64,000 nt of DNA, from positions 434,001 through 498,000 of the forward strand of contig NZ_MTSE01000003.1 of assembly GCF_002154225.1 (NCBI RefSeq), in the 5' to 3' direction. The translations under genes were made by a program, and so were the position numbers. Below the pieces are notes generated by a model that saw only the letters and a list, made by a program, of their open reading frames with translations, did no database searches and was not told the origin of the DNA. Origin of the DNA: Hymenobacter crusticola. GTDB lineage: Bacteria; Bacteroidota; Bacteroidia; Cytophagales; Hymenobacteraceae. This document shows, in pieces, positions 43,570-51,817 of this stretch (the first letter of the stretch is position 1; every line of letters starts with the position of its first letter).

Positions 43570-44217
43570 ATGACACTCGATTTTGAAAAGATGAATGGCC
43601 TGCTGCCCGCTGTGGTGCAGGATGCGGCCACCGGACAGGTGCTGATGGTGGGCTACGTGAACGAAGAAGCCTGGGAGAAAACCCAACGCGAAGGCCGCGT
43701 CACGTTCTTTTCCCGTTCCAAAAACCGCCTCTGGACCAAGGGTGAAACCTCTGGCAACTTCCTGCGGGTGGTCAGCACGCACGAGGATTGCGACGGCGAC
43801 GCCGTGCTCATCCGCGCCATTCCCGACGGGCCTACCTGCCACCGCGGCACGACCAGCTGCTTCGAGCAGCCCGCGCAAACGGCTTTACCCACAGCCCCGG
43901 TAGGCTTCCTGGCCGAACTGGAGCGCCTGGTGCAGCGCCGCCGCGACTTCCCGGAGGAAGACCCCAAATCCTACACGGCTTCCTTGTTCCGCAAGGGCAT
44001 GCCCAAAATCGCCCAGAAAGTAGGGGAGGAGGCCGTCGAAACCGTGATTGATGCGGTTGGGGGCAACGTGGAAGGTCTGAAAGGGGAAGCCGCTGATTTG
44101 CTGTACCATTTGCTGGTGTTGCTGGCGGCCTCTAACCTTACGTTGGAGGATATTGTGGCCGTGTTGCGCCAGCGCCACACCACTATTTCGGCGGGCGTGC
44201 GGCGGGAAGACAGCTGA
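43570..44217 (+). CDS. hisI: bifunctional phosphoribosyl-AMP cyclohydrolase / phosphoribosyl-ATP pyrophosphatase
   Basis: This 215-residue fusion is often written hisIE. Residues 1-108 are the HisI cyclohydrolase (MVGYVNEEAWEKT, FSRSKNRLWTKGETSG, HEDCDGDAVL, TCHRGTTSCF with the Zn-binding Cys residues). Residues about 120-215 are the HisE pyrophosphatase (SYTASLFRKGMPKIAQKVGEEA; EAADLLYHLLVLLAA). These are the second and third pathway steps. It is the last gene of the operon; no clear terminator follows. Confidence 0.95.
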   Translation: MTLDFEKMNGLLPAVVQDAATGQVLMVGYVNEEAWEKTQREGRVTFFSRSKNRLWTKGETSGNFLRVVSTHEDCDGDAVLIRAIPDGPTCHRGTTSCFEQPAQTALPTAPVGFLAELERLVQRRRDFPEEDPKSYTASLFRKGMPKIAQKVGEEAVETVIDAVGGNVEGLKGEAADLLYHLLVLLAASNLTLEDIVAVLRQRHTTISAGVRREDS

Positions 44218-44574
44218 GCTGCCGCCAACACCCCGATACCTAGCTAGGTCTGGTGCGTTGGCTCTTTTCTACATAGTACTGCCGGGTTGATTCGTTATAT
44301 GCTTTGGTATTTTTGAAGTAAAATAACTGACGAAAACAAGATGTAGCTTTATGATATAGCTACCAATTGATCAACTATGTTGCTGATTTTCCTGTGAAAT
44401 ACTTAACTAGATAGAAGATCATTAAAGAAGGGCTTAAATCATATAGAGTTTTATAATTGGTTGGCTTTTTGAAAGGATGTAATTATATTGCTTACAGCTG
44501 AGTCTAGGCTCCTGTTGGCTTGCTTACTCATTTTCATATCGGCTACTATGTTTCCTTCCCCCGTCGCACATGCT
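44218..44574. other. AT-rich gap after the his operon
   Basis: Composition falls sharply to AT-rich from about 44280 to 44490. No supported ORF, hairpin terminator or consensus -7 box was found. It may hold the promoter of the small gene at 44575. Confidence 0.5.
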
Positions 44575-44826
44575 ATGCGGTTCTGGCAAGATATGCTAGG
44601 CCAACAACACGAAACGCCCCGTTCCTTTCTCTGGGAAAATGTAGAAGACATGGAGCCGGACGAGGCTGGCCCCATCGACTGGAAAAACCAGGAAGCCAAG
44701 ACCCGCATCTACTTCAAAGGCGACAAGGTGATTTGCGTGCTGGGCGACTACACCTACTGGCGGCGGCAATGGCAGGCCTTTGCCAAGTGGCACTCGGTGG
44801 CCCTGAAGCAGGTAGGGTTGAACTAA
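44575..44826 (+). CDS. small protein of unknown function (83 aa)
   Basis: From the ATG at 44575 this gene encodes 83 residues with many aromatics (MRFWQDMLGQQ, ENVEDMEPDEAGPIDW, YFKGDKVICVLGDYTYWRRQW). An in-frame TTG at 44488 or ATG at 44548 would add a hydrophobic, signal-like stretch (LLLACLLIFISATMF), so it could instead be exported. I do not recognise a family. Codon use matches the neighbourhood and a terminator follows, so the gene is probably real. Confidence 0.55.
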   Translation: MRFWQDMLGQQHETPRSFLWENVEDMEPDEAGPIDWKNQEAKTRIYFKGDKVICVLGDYTYWRRQWQAFAKWHSVALKQVGLN

Positions 44827-44843
44827 GTAAAATAAGTAAGATA

Positions 44844-44864
44844 GAACGCGCCGCTGGCGCGTTC
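44844..44864 (+). terminator. stem-loop after the small gene
   Basis: GAACGCGCC pairs with GGCGCGTTC around GCT and is followed by GTCGTTTAG. The T run is short. Confidence 0.55.
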
Positions 44865-45017
44865 GTCGTTTAGGGCCGCTTGGCTGGCCGCCGCTGGCCC
44901 GTGCCGTGGGAGGAAAACCGTTACCCTAGCTTGGCTTCATCTTCCGGTTAGTGCCGGCAAATAGCTTGTGTGTGTGCGGGTTGAAGCGTTTATTTTGCAG
45001 GCCGTTTTCTACCTGCC

Positions 45018-47915
45018 ATGCCTACACTTCCCTTGCCTGAACGGTCGGTAGCGCTACTTGATACGCTGCTCGATATTTCGCTTACGGCCGTGGCACTGCT
45101 GCGGCCGCTCTACTCGGACGACAACCGCCTGACCGACTTTGCCTGGGTGTACCTGAACCCCGCCGGCCAGCAGATGCTGCGGCAGCCCGAAGTGCCCACC
45201 GCGTCCCTGCTCACGCTGTTTCCTACTGCCGTGGAAGATGGCGTATTTGCCAAATGCCGCCAGGCGTTCCTCACCGGTGAGGCCCAGCGCAACGAGACGC
45301 TCTACCAAGCCGACGGCCTGGACGGGTACTTCCTGCTGACAACCCAGCGGAGCGGCGACCTGTTAGTGGTCAATTTTACCGACACCAACTACCACCCGCG
45401 CACGCCCGTCGAGCAGGCTTTGCGCGCGAGTCAGGCGCGGGAGCGGGAAGCCCAGGCCGAAACCGAGCGCCTGAACCAGGAACTGACAGTTGCCGTGCAG
45501 GTCGCTGAGCGCGAACGGGCGCAATTGCAGGCGCTGTTGACGCAGGCGCCGGTGGGCATTGCCTTGTTTCAAGGTGAAGCGGTACGCGTGGCCGCCGTGA
45601 ACGAGCGGATGGCGGCGTTGTGGGGCCGGACGCCCGAGCAGGTGCTCGGCCAGGCGCTGCTGGAAGGCGTCCCTGAACTGCGGGGCCAGGGCTTCGACGA
45701 GATGATCCGCGCCGTTCTGCACACGCGGGAGGCGTACATTGGCACGGAGGCCCCCGCCTTCATTCTGCAAGACGGTGAGATGGTCGCCCGCTACTATAAT
45801 TTCGTGTGCCAACCCATCTACGATTCCCAGGGCGAGCTGCTAGGCGTCGTTAATGTGGGTACGGAAGTCACGGAGCAAGTGGAAGCCCGGCGCCAATTAG
45901 AGCAACTAACGCAGCAGCTCGACGCGCGCGTGCAGGAGCGCACCCAACAACTGGCCCAGCAAACACACCGCTTGGCCCGGCTCGTGCAGGAGGCGCCGGC
46001 CGCCATTGCCTTGCTCGACGGGCCGGAACTGGTCTTTCAGCTGCTCAACGCCAACTACCAAGCGTTGTTTCCCGATCGGGCGCTGCTCGGTCGGCCGGTG
46101 AGGGAAGCCCTGCCCGAGCTGTTGCATACTCGCTTGGGTGAGGTGTTGCGCAACGTCTACCAGACGGGCGTTACCTTCGAGGGCTACGAGTTTCCCATTC
46201 CCTTCGCGGGCCCGGATGGGCAACCTCAGGCGCGCTACTTTGACTTTATTTACCAGGCGCGCTACGACGAGAGCGGCGCCATCGACGGCTTGGTGTTGTT
46301 CGGCTTTGACGAGACAGAACGGGTGCTGCGCCGCCAGCACACGGAAGCCTTGCAGGCCCAACTGCTAGCCGCCGCCGAGCAGCGGGCCCGGCAGCGGCAG
46401 GATCTGTATCGCATTTTTGAGCAGGACCCGGCCGCCATTGTGCTGCTGCGCGAACCGGACCACCAGATCGACTACTTCAACCCAACGTTCGCGGGCCTGT
46501 TTCCGGGGGAAAGCCTGCGCGGCCGCACGGTGGCCGCTGCCTACCCCGACGCGTTTGGCCGCGGGGTCATGGGCCGGCTAGACCACGTGTACCAAACGGG
46601 CGAAACGCGCCAGGGCCTGGAAGTCGCGCTGCCCGTGGCCCCGCACCCAGACCGCCCCCAGCAGCAACGGTACTTCAACTTCACCTACCAGGCCTACCGC
46701 GAGCAGAACCGCATCGTTGGCGTGGCCGTGTTCCTCTACGAAGTCACGGAGCTGGTGCAGGCCCGGCAGGCGGTGGAAGCCGGCCGCCGGCAGTTGCAGC
46801 TGGTGACGGATGCGCTGCCGGTGCTGATCGGCTACCTCGACCGGGAACGGCGGTACCAGTTTGCCAACGAAGCCTACCGCGGGTGGTTCCACCGCGCCCC
46901 GTCCACGCTGCTAGGGCAGCCGGTGCGCGCTATCGTGGGGGACGCTGCGTACGCCGCCACCAGCGGCTACATGGAGCAGGCGCTGGCCGGCGAGCGGGTC
47001 GACTTTGAGGCCACCATGCGCTACCGCGCCGATTTTACCAAGCACATCCGAACCAGTTACATCCCCGACGTCCACGACGGCGCCGTGGTCGGCTTCTACA
47101 CGCTGGTGCTCGACGTCACCGACCAGGTGGAAGCGCGGCAACGCGTGGAGGAGAGCCGGCAGCAAACGGAGGCCCTCGCCGCCGAGTTGCAGCAGGTCAA
47201 CGCCCAGCTCCTGCGCACCAACGCCGACCTGGATACGTTCGTGTACACGGCTTCGCACGACCTGAAAGCCCCCCTCACCAACCTGGAGGGGTTGCTGGCG
47301 GTCTTGCAGGAAGAAACCGCCGCTGGCCACTGGAACGATACGGCCCGCCACGTACTGCGCTTGATGCAGGAGGCGGTGGGGCGGTTCCGCGCCACGCTGG
47401 GCTACCTCACCGAAATCACTCACCTGCTGCCCGGCACCGAAACCGAACCGCTCGACGCCGCGGAAGTGACAAGCATCGTGACGGACGTCGAGTTGGACCT
47501 AGCCCCGCTGGTGGCCGCGGCCCGGGCACAGGTGACGGTGGATGTGGCCGAGTGCCCAGCCGTGCGGGTACCGGCCAAAACGCTGCGTGCGGTGGTGTAT
47601 AATCTGCTCAGCAACGCGCTCAAGTACTGCGCCCCCGACCGGGTGCCCACTGTGCACCTGCGCTGTTGGTGCGAAGCGCAGGAAGCAAAACTGGCCGTCC
47701 GCGACAACGGCCTAGGCATGGACCTGACCCGGCAAACGGAGCTGTTTAGTTTGTTCCGCCGCTACCATCCGCACGTAGAAGGGGCCGGCGTGGGCTTGTA
47801 CATGGTCAAGCGCATGGTGGAACACGCCGGGGGGCGCATCGAGGTGCGCAGCCAACCTGGGGAAGGCAGCACGTTCACCGTGACGTTTCCGCATCCTGGG
47901 CAGGAGTGTTCCTAG
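45018..47915 (+). CDS. multi-PAS sensor histidine kinase
   Basis: This 965-residue, apparently cytoplasmic kinase has no signal peptide or membrane helix. Four to five PAS-like modules are visible at about 8-125, 165-285, 315-440, 465-590 and 595-715, with coiled-coil linkers (135-165, 285-315). The catalytic core has phospho-acceptor His747 in ASHDLKAPLTNLEG, the N box NLLSNALKYC near 865, G1 RDNGLGMD and G2 GAGVGLYMVKRMVEHAGG. No response regulator is adjacent, so the partner is unknown. The signal is probably cytoplasmic (redox, light or a small ligand), but nothing shows which. Confidence 0.88.
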   Translation: MPTLPLPERSVALLDTLLDISLTAVALLRPLYSDDNRLTDFAWVYLNPAGQQMLRQPEVPTASLLTLFPTAVEDGVFAKCRQAFLTGEAQRNETLYQADGLDGYFLLTTQRSGDLLVVNFTDTNYHPRTPVEQALRASQAREREAQAETERLNQELTVAVQVAERERAQLQALLTQAPVGIALFQGEAVRVAAVNERMAALWGRTPEQVLGQALLEGVPELRGQGFDEMIRAVLHTREAYIGTEAPAFILQDGEMVARYYNFVCQPIYDSQGELLGVVNVGTEVTEQVEARRQLEQLTQQLDARVQERTQQLAQQTHRLARLVQEAPAAIALLDGPELVFQLLNANYQALFPDRALLGRPVREALPELLHTRLGEVLRNVYQTGVTFEGYEFPIPFAGPDGQPQARYFDFIYQARYDESGAIDGLVLFGFDETERVLRRQHTEALQAQLLAAAEQRARQRQDLYRIFEQDPAAIVLLREPDHQIDYFNPTFAGLFPGESLRGRTVAAAYPDAFGRGVMGRLDHVYQTGETRQGLEVALPVAPHPDRPQQQRYFNFTYQAYREQNRIVGVAVFLYEVTELVQARQAVEAGRRQLQLVTDALPVLIGYLDRERRYQFANEAYRGWFHRAPSTLLGQPVRAIVGDAAYAATSGYMEQALAGERVDFEATMRYRADFTKHIRTSYIPDVHDGAVVGFYTLVLDVTDQVEARQRVEESRQQTEALAAELQQVNAQLLRTNADLDTFVYTASHDLKAPLTNLEGLLAVLQEETAAGHWNDTARHVLRLMQEAVGRFRATLGYLTEITHLLPGTETEPLDAAEVTSIVTDVELDLAPLVAAARAQVTVDVAECPAVRVPAKTLRAVVYNLLSNALKYCAPDRVPTVHLRCWCEAQEAKLAVRDNGLGMDLTRQTELFSLFRRYHPHVEGAGVGLYMVKRMVEHAGGRIEVRSQPGEGSTFTVTFPHPGQECS

Positions 47916-48027
47916 CGATACCTGGCTATAAATTGACCGAATACCTTCTGGACTAACTTCTTCGCTCTTGCCTTGCCGTTGTGCTTTCGCCCGCCTTGCA
48001 CCACCTAGCCTGGTGCTACGTGCGCTA

Positions 48028-48079
48028 GCCTCGCGGCCAGTGCTGGCAGAGCTAGCGCCGGCCGCACTGGCCGCGAGGC
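48028..48079. repeat. 16-bp inverted repeat upstream of the GT2 gene
   Basis: GCCTCGCGGCCAGTGC and GCACTGGCCGCGAGGC are exact reverse complements 20 bases apart. It lies between the kinase gene and the GT2 gene, with no T tract. Confidence 0.7.
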
Positions 48080-48175
48080 AACCAAGCCCGAAGGGTGCCA
48101 CCCAATGAGAAGCTAGGCCTACGCCATCAGTGCCGGGTTTTCTCGCTACCTTGCGCCCCGATTTGCCTAGCTTCT

Positions 48176-48949
48176 ATGCCCACGCCAACCACCGCCGACG
48201 CTTACCTCGCTACCCAATCCCTCACTGTGCTGGTCCCCGTGTACAACGAGGAAGAAAGCCTGCCGCAGTTTGTGGTGGAAATGAATAAGTTTCTGGAGAA
48301 AACCCCCGTAGCCACCACCGTGCTGTTCGTCAACGACGGCTCCACGGATAACTCCCTGCCCATTCTGCGCGACATCTGCCGGCAGGACGGCCGCTACGAG
48401 TTTATTTCCCTTGCCAAAAATAGCGGCCTGAGCACGGCCATCAAGGCGGGCATCGACCATTGCCGCTCCACGCTGCTGGGCTACATCGACTCCGATATCC
48501 AGACCACGCCGCTCGATTTTCTGCGTTTCTTCGAGTTTTTCCCGCAGTTCGACATGGTCAACGGCATCCGGGCCAAGCGCCAGGATACGGTGGTCAAGAA
48601 ACTCTCCTCGAAGATTGCCAACACCGTCCGCCGCACCCTCATCAACGACGGCATTCAGGACACTGGCTGCCCGCTGAAGATCATCAAAATTGAGTACGCG
48701 CGCCGTATTCCGCTCTTCCACGGCATGCACCGCTTCCTGGGGGCCTTGGTGCAGCTGCAAGGCGGCAAGGTGAAGCAGATTCCGGTGCAGCACTTCCCGC
48801 GCTTTGCCGGCACGGCCAAGTACAACCTCTGGAACCGGGCCTGGAAGCCGCTGGTGGATACGTTCGGGTTCCGCTGGATTCGCTCGCGCTGGAAAAACTA
48901 CGAAATCGGGGAGCAGCAACGCGGGGGCAACGCCACGCCGGCCGCGTAA
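48176..48949 (+). CDS. glycosyltransferase family 2 (polyprenyl-phosphate type)
   Basis: This protein of about 257 residues is a GT-A enzyme with VLVPVYNEEESLPQF, the nucleotide-site VNDGSTDNSLPIL and the metal site YIDSDIQTTP (DxD). No C-terminal membrane helices are seen. It resembles enzymes that load sugar onto undecaprenyl or dolichyl phosphate. I chose the ATG at 48176 because the frame from 48095 crosses the repeat spacer. The LAB_N gene follows 18 bp later, and the GT39 gene further on could use the lipid-linked sugar. Confidence 0.85.
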   Translation: MPTPTTADAYLATQSLTVLVPVYNEEESLPQFVVEMNKFLEKTPVATTVLFVNDGSTDNSLPILRDICRQDGRYEFISLAKNSGLSTAIKAGIDHCRSTLLGYIDSDIQTTPLDFLRFFEFFPQFDMVNGIRAKRQDTVVKKLSSKIANTVRRTLINDGIQDTGCPLKIIKIEYARRIPLFHGMHRFLGALVQLQGGKVKQIPVQHFPRFAGTAKYNLWNRAWKPLVDTFGFRWIRSRWKNYEIGEQQRGGNATPAA

Positions 48950-48967
48950 GGAGAGGGCTGCTACTAT

Positions 48968-49648
48968 ATGAAGCTAGATAGTATCTGGGTGGCCAATGCC
49001 ATTGGGCTCACCTCGCAACTGCTGTTTTCCAGCCGCATCATTCTGCAATGGATTCAGAGCGAGCGGGCCAAGCGTGTGCTGGTACCCACCTTGTTTTGGC
49101 AAATCAGCCTCGTCTCGTCGTTTCTGATGATCGTGTACGGCATGCTGCGCCACGACCCCATTATCCTAGGGGCACAGCTCATCAGCTACGGTATCTACAT
49201 TCGCAACCTGCAACTGCTGGGCGAGTGGCGCAAGCTTAACGGGTTCTTTCGCGCCGGGGCCTACCTGTTTCCGCTGGCGACGCTGGCGTGGTTTGTAACG
49301 GGAACGTCGTTTTTTAGCTTGCAAAACATGCTCAACAATCGCATTCCGCGGGGGGTGTTGGTCCTCGGCGCCGTTGGGCAGACTATTTTTCTGCTGCGCT
49401 TTGTCTATCAATGGCTGTATTCCGAGCGTAAGGGGGAGTCGGTGCTGCCCCTAGGTTTTTGGGGGGTGAGTCTGGTCGGCTCGGCGCTAATTCTGATGTA
49501 TGCGGTATTGCGGCGCCCGGTCGATATTGTCTTGATCCTGGGGAATGTGCCGGGCCTTGTGGTGTACGCCCGCAACGTGGTGCTGCTCCGGCGCGAGATT
49601 AAGCGGCTGAAGATCGAAGAAATCGAAAACGAAGAAGTAAAGCACTAA
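48968..49648 (+). CDS. membrane protein with two LAB_N (lipid-A biosynthesis N-terminal) domains
   Basis: This 226-residue membrane protein has about six helices. Two copies of the LAB_N pattern are visible: SQLLFSSRIILQWIQSERAKRVLVPTLFW (about 16-44) and GQTIFLLRFVYQWLYSERKGESVLPLGFW (about 137-165). LAB_N proteins often sit beside GT2 genes and are thought to act in lipid-A or lipid-linked sugar modification. It forms a two-gene unit with the GT2 gene. Confidence 0.82.
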   Translation: MKLDSIWVANAIGLTSQLLFSSRIILQWIQSERAKRVLVPTLFWQISLVSSFLMIVYGMLRHDPIILGAQLISYGIYIRNLQLLGEWRKLNGFFRAGAYLFPLATLAWFVTGTSFFSLQNMLNNRIPRGVLVLGAVGQTIFLLRFVYQWLYSERKGESVLPLGFWGVSLVGSALILMYAVLRRPVDIVLILGNVPGLVVYARNVVLLRREIKRLKIEEIENEEVKH

Positions 49649-49686
49649 AAGCAAGGGCCCCGATGAAAGTCGGGGCCCTTGCTTTT
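49647..49686. terminator. bidirectional terminator
   Basis: A perfect 17-bp stem (49647-49663 with 49670-49686) with A and T runs on its two sides lies between the convergent LAB_N gene and epimerase gene. Confidence 0.9.
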
Positions 49687-49701
49687 TAAGGTACCTAGTC
49701 G

Positions 49702-50682
49702 TTATTCCGCTACAGCCGCGTGGGCACGTTCCCAGGCCACAAACTGAGCCAGGCCGTCGGCCAGCGACGTTTGGGGGGCGTAACCGAGCAGTTGGTGCGC
49801 TTTGCTAATATCGGCGTAGGTCACGTCGACGTCGCCGGCCTGCATGGGCTGAAACTGCAGCTCGGGCGTCACACCCACGGCCGTCCCGATGGCCTGAATC
49901 AGGTCGAGCAGCGTGACGGGGTTGTTATTCCCTAGGTTGATGGTCTGGTACACGTCCGTGTGGGTGAGTAAGTACTGCACGCCCCGGGCAATGCCGTCGA
50001 CGGTGTCGGCCACGTAGGTATAGTCGCGCGCCGTCGTCCCGTCGCCGAACACCGGAATGGGTTGGCCCGCCCGCAGCAGGCGCACAAACTTGTGAATAGC
50101 TAGGTCGGGGCGCTGGCGCGGGCCGTACACCGTAAAAAAGCGCGCGTTGATAACGTCGAGCTGGTAGAGGTGGTGGTAGGTGGCGGTGAGTTGTTCGCCG
50201 GCTAGCTTAGAGGCCGCATATGGGGAAATGCACGCTTGCAGCAGGGGCATATCCTCGCGGAAGGGACGCTCGGGCGTGTTGCCGTACACCGACGACGACG
50301 AGGCGAAAAAGAGCTTGGAGATGCCGCGCTGGCGCATCCACTCCAGCAAGTGGGTAGTGCCAATGACGTTGTTTTCTAGGTAGGCAATGGGCTGTCGTAC
50401 CGAGGGGCCCACGCCTGCCTTGGCTGCCAAGTGCACGACCAGGTCAATGGGGTCAGCGGGCAGGGCATCGGCTAGCGACTCGGCACCGCGTTGCAGTTCT
50501 ACTTCGTGGAAGCTGAACCTAGGATGCTGGGCGAAATCGGCCATGTTGGCCAATTTGAGGGTACGGTCGTAGAAAGGATCAAAGTTATCCAAGCCGACAA
50601 CGCGGTACCCATCAGCAAGGAGCCGTTGGCAGACGTGCGAGCCAATAAAGCCCGCGCAGCCAGTGACCAGAACAGAAGGCAT
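49702..50682 (-). CDS. NAD-dependent sugar-nucleotide epimerase (extended SDR)
   Basis: This protein of about 326 residues has NAD-binding VTGCAGFIGSHV (residues 5-16), active-site Ser/Tyr in FASSSSVYGN and YAASKLAGE (Y-x-x-x-K), and a C-terminal sugar-binding part. It resembles UDP-glucuronate 4-epimerase or related dTDP/GDP-sugar epimerases (FDPFYDRTLKLANM). I chose the ATG at 50682. It probably supplies a sugar nucleotide for surface glycan work by its neighbours. Confidence 0.85.
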   Translation of the reverse strand: MPSVLVTGCAGFIGSHVCQRLLADGYRVVGLDNFDPFYDRTLKLANMADFAQHPRFSFHEVELQRGAESLADALPADPIDLVVHLAAKAGVGPSVRQPIAYLENNVIGTTHLLEWMRQRGISKLFFASSSSVYGNTPERPFREDMPLLQACISPYAASKLAGEQLTATYHHLYQLDVINARFFTVYGPRQRPDLAIHKFVRLLRAGQPIPVFGDGTTARDYTYVADTVDGIARGVQYLLTHTDVYQTINLGNNNPVTLLDLIQAIGTAVGVTPELQFQPMQAGDVDVTYADISKAHQLLGYAPQTSLADGLAQFVAWERAHAAVAE

Positions 50683-50827
50683 AAACAAAGGGGAAGCACT
50701 GGAAAAGAAAATCCGCCGGGGGCGGGGCGCCAAAGGTAATGGTAAATAACCATCTCATGGTAGATCTGGTTTAAGGCACATGCAGCCTTTGGCCTCGTTG
50801 CAACACGAAGCTAAAACGGGGTGATTT

Positions 50828-51739
50828 ATGGCAAGAAAGAATACATTTTGGGCAGTAGGACTGCTGGCACTGGCTGGGGTCGGGGGGTATGTACACGTTT
50901 TAACGCGGGCCGTCCCTGAAGCCCCTACCTTGCAAAGACCGGCTATTACGGTCATTGGACATGCGGGTTCCGGGTTTTTTACGCCCCTCAATCCCTTCAA
51001 TCCGCTGCCCCCGAGTAGTCTGGCGGGTTTGCAGCGGGCACTGGCCCGCGGCGCCGACGGCGTCGAAATCGACGTCCGCTTAAGCCGCGACAGTGTGCCG
51101 TTTATCTACCACGATCCAACCTTGAATTCGATGTCGACCGGGGAAGGCTGCGTGAGTCAGTACACGGCTGCTGAGCTGGAGACGCTCGCCTACCGGGGGG
51201 GGCTGGTCTATGATCTTTTTCACGACGAGCACCTGATGCGGTTGCAAACCGTGCTAGAGGCGCTGCCACACGGCCCTAATGCGCCGATCATTCACCTGGA
51301 CTTACATGAGGACGATAACTGCGCCGCGGCTACTTCACCCTCCCGCTCGCCGGTACTTGTTCGGGCGCTGGCACGCTTGCTGCGCACGTCTTCGCTGCCG
51401 CCGGAGCGATTATTGATCTTGTCCATGAACAAGAAAACCGTTGTGGCCTTGCGCCAGCAACTACCCGCTGTGCCGCTGGGATTGGAAATCACCAAGGATT
51501 TTGAGAAAGGGTTACAAACGGCTATCCAGCAAAAAGTGCAGGCGGTAGTTGTCAGCAAAGATGTTATTACCCCCGAGCGGTCGGGGCGAGCCCGGGCGGC
51601 TGGCTTTCAAGTCATCGTCTTTGGGGGGCGTTCGCCGAAGGCAGTTGCGCGTTTAGTAAGCTGCCGCCCCGATGCCATTGAAGTAGACAATGTGCCCGAG
51701 TTGCTGGCGCAGCTAGGTCGCCGGCTTCCGCAAGAGTAG
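50828..51739 (+). CDS. glycerophosphodiester phosphodiesterase family protein
   Basis: This 303-residue protein has an N-terminal membrane anchor or signal (WAVGLLALAGVGGYVHVL). The GDPD barrel has the catalytic GHAG (His in VIGHAGSGF), ADGVEIDVRLSRDSVPFIYHDPTL with the metal-site Glu/Asp and second His, and later HLDLHED. Family members split glycerophosphodiesters to glycerol-3-phosphate and an alcohol. The first motif reads GHAG rather than the usual GHRG, so activity may differ. Confidence 0.82.
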   Translation: MARKNTFWAVGLLALAGVGGYVHVLTRAVPEAPTLQRPAITVIGHAGSGFFTPLNPFNPLPPSSLAGLQRALARGADGVEIDVRLSRDSVPFIYHDPTLNSMSTGEGCVSQYTAAELETLAYRGGLVYDLFHDEHLMRLQTVLEALPHGPNAPIIHLDLHEDDNCAAATSPSRSPVLVRALARLLRTSSLPPERLLILSMNKKTVVALRQQLPAVPLGLEITKDFEKGLQTAIQQKVQAVVVSKDVITPERSGRARAAGFQVIVFGGRSPKAVARLVSCRPDAIEVDNVPELLAQLGRRLPQE

Positions 51740-51817
51740 GAGTAGGGCATGAAGCGAAGGGGGCTTGCCTGCGGATTTTTATTGTTACTTGCTGCCAGCA
51801 GTCGTTAGGTAACGACG

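Noticed and set aside
34944..44217. his operon as horizontally acquired
   Set aside because: Base composition and CTAG content match the neighbours, and gene order is the usual one apart from the inserted pair.
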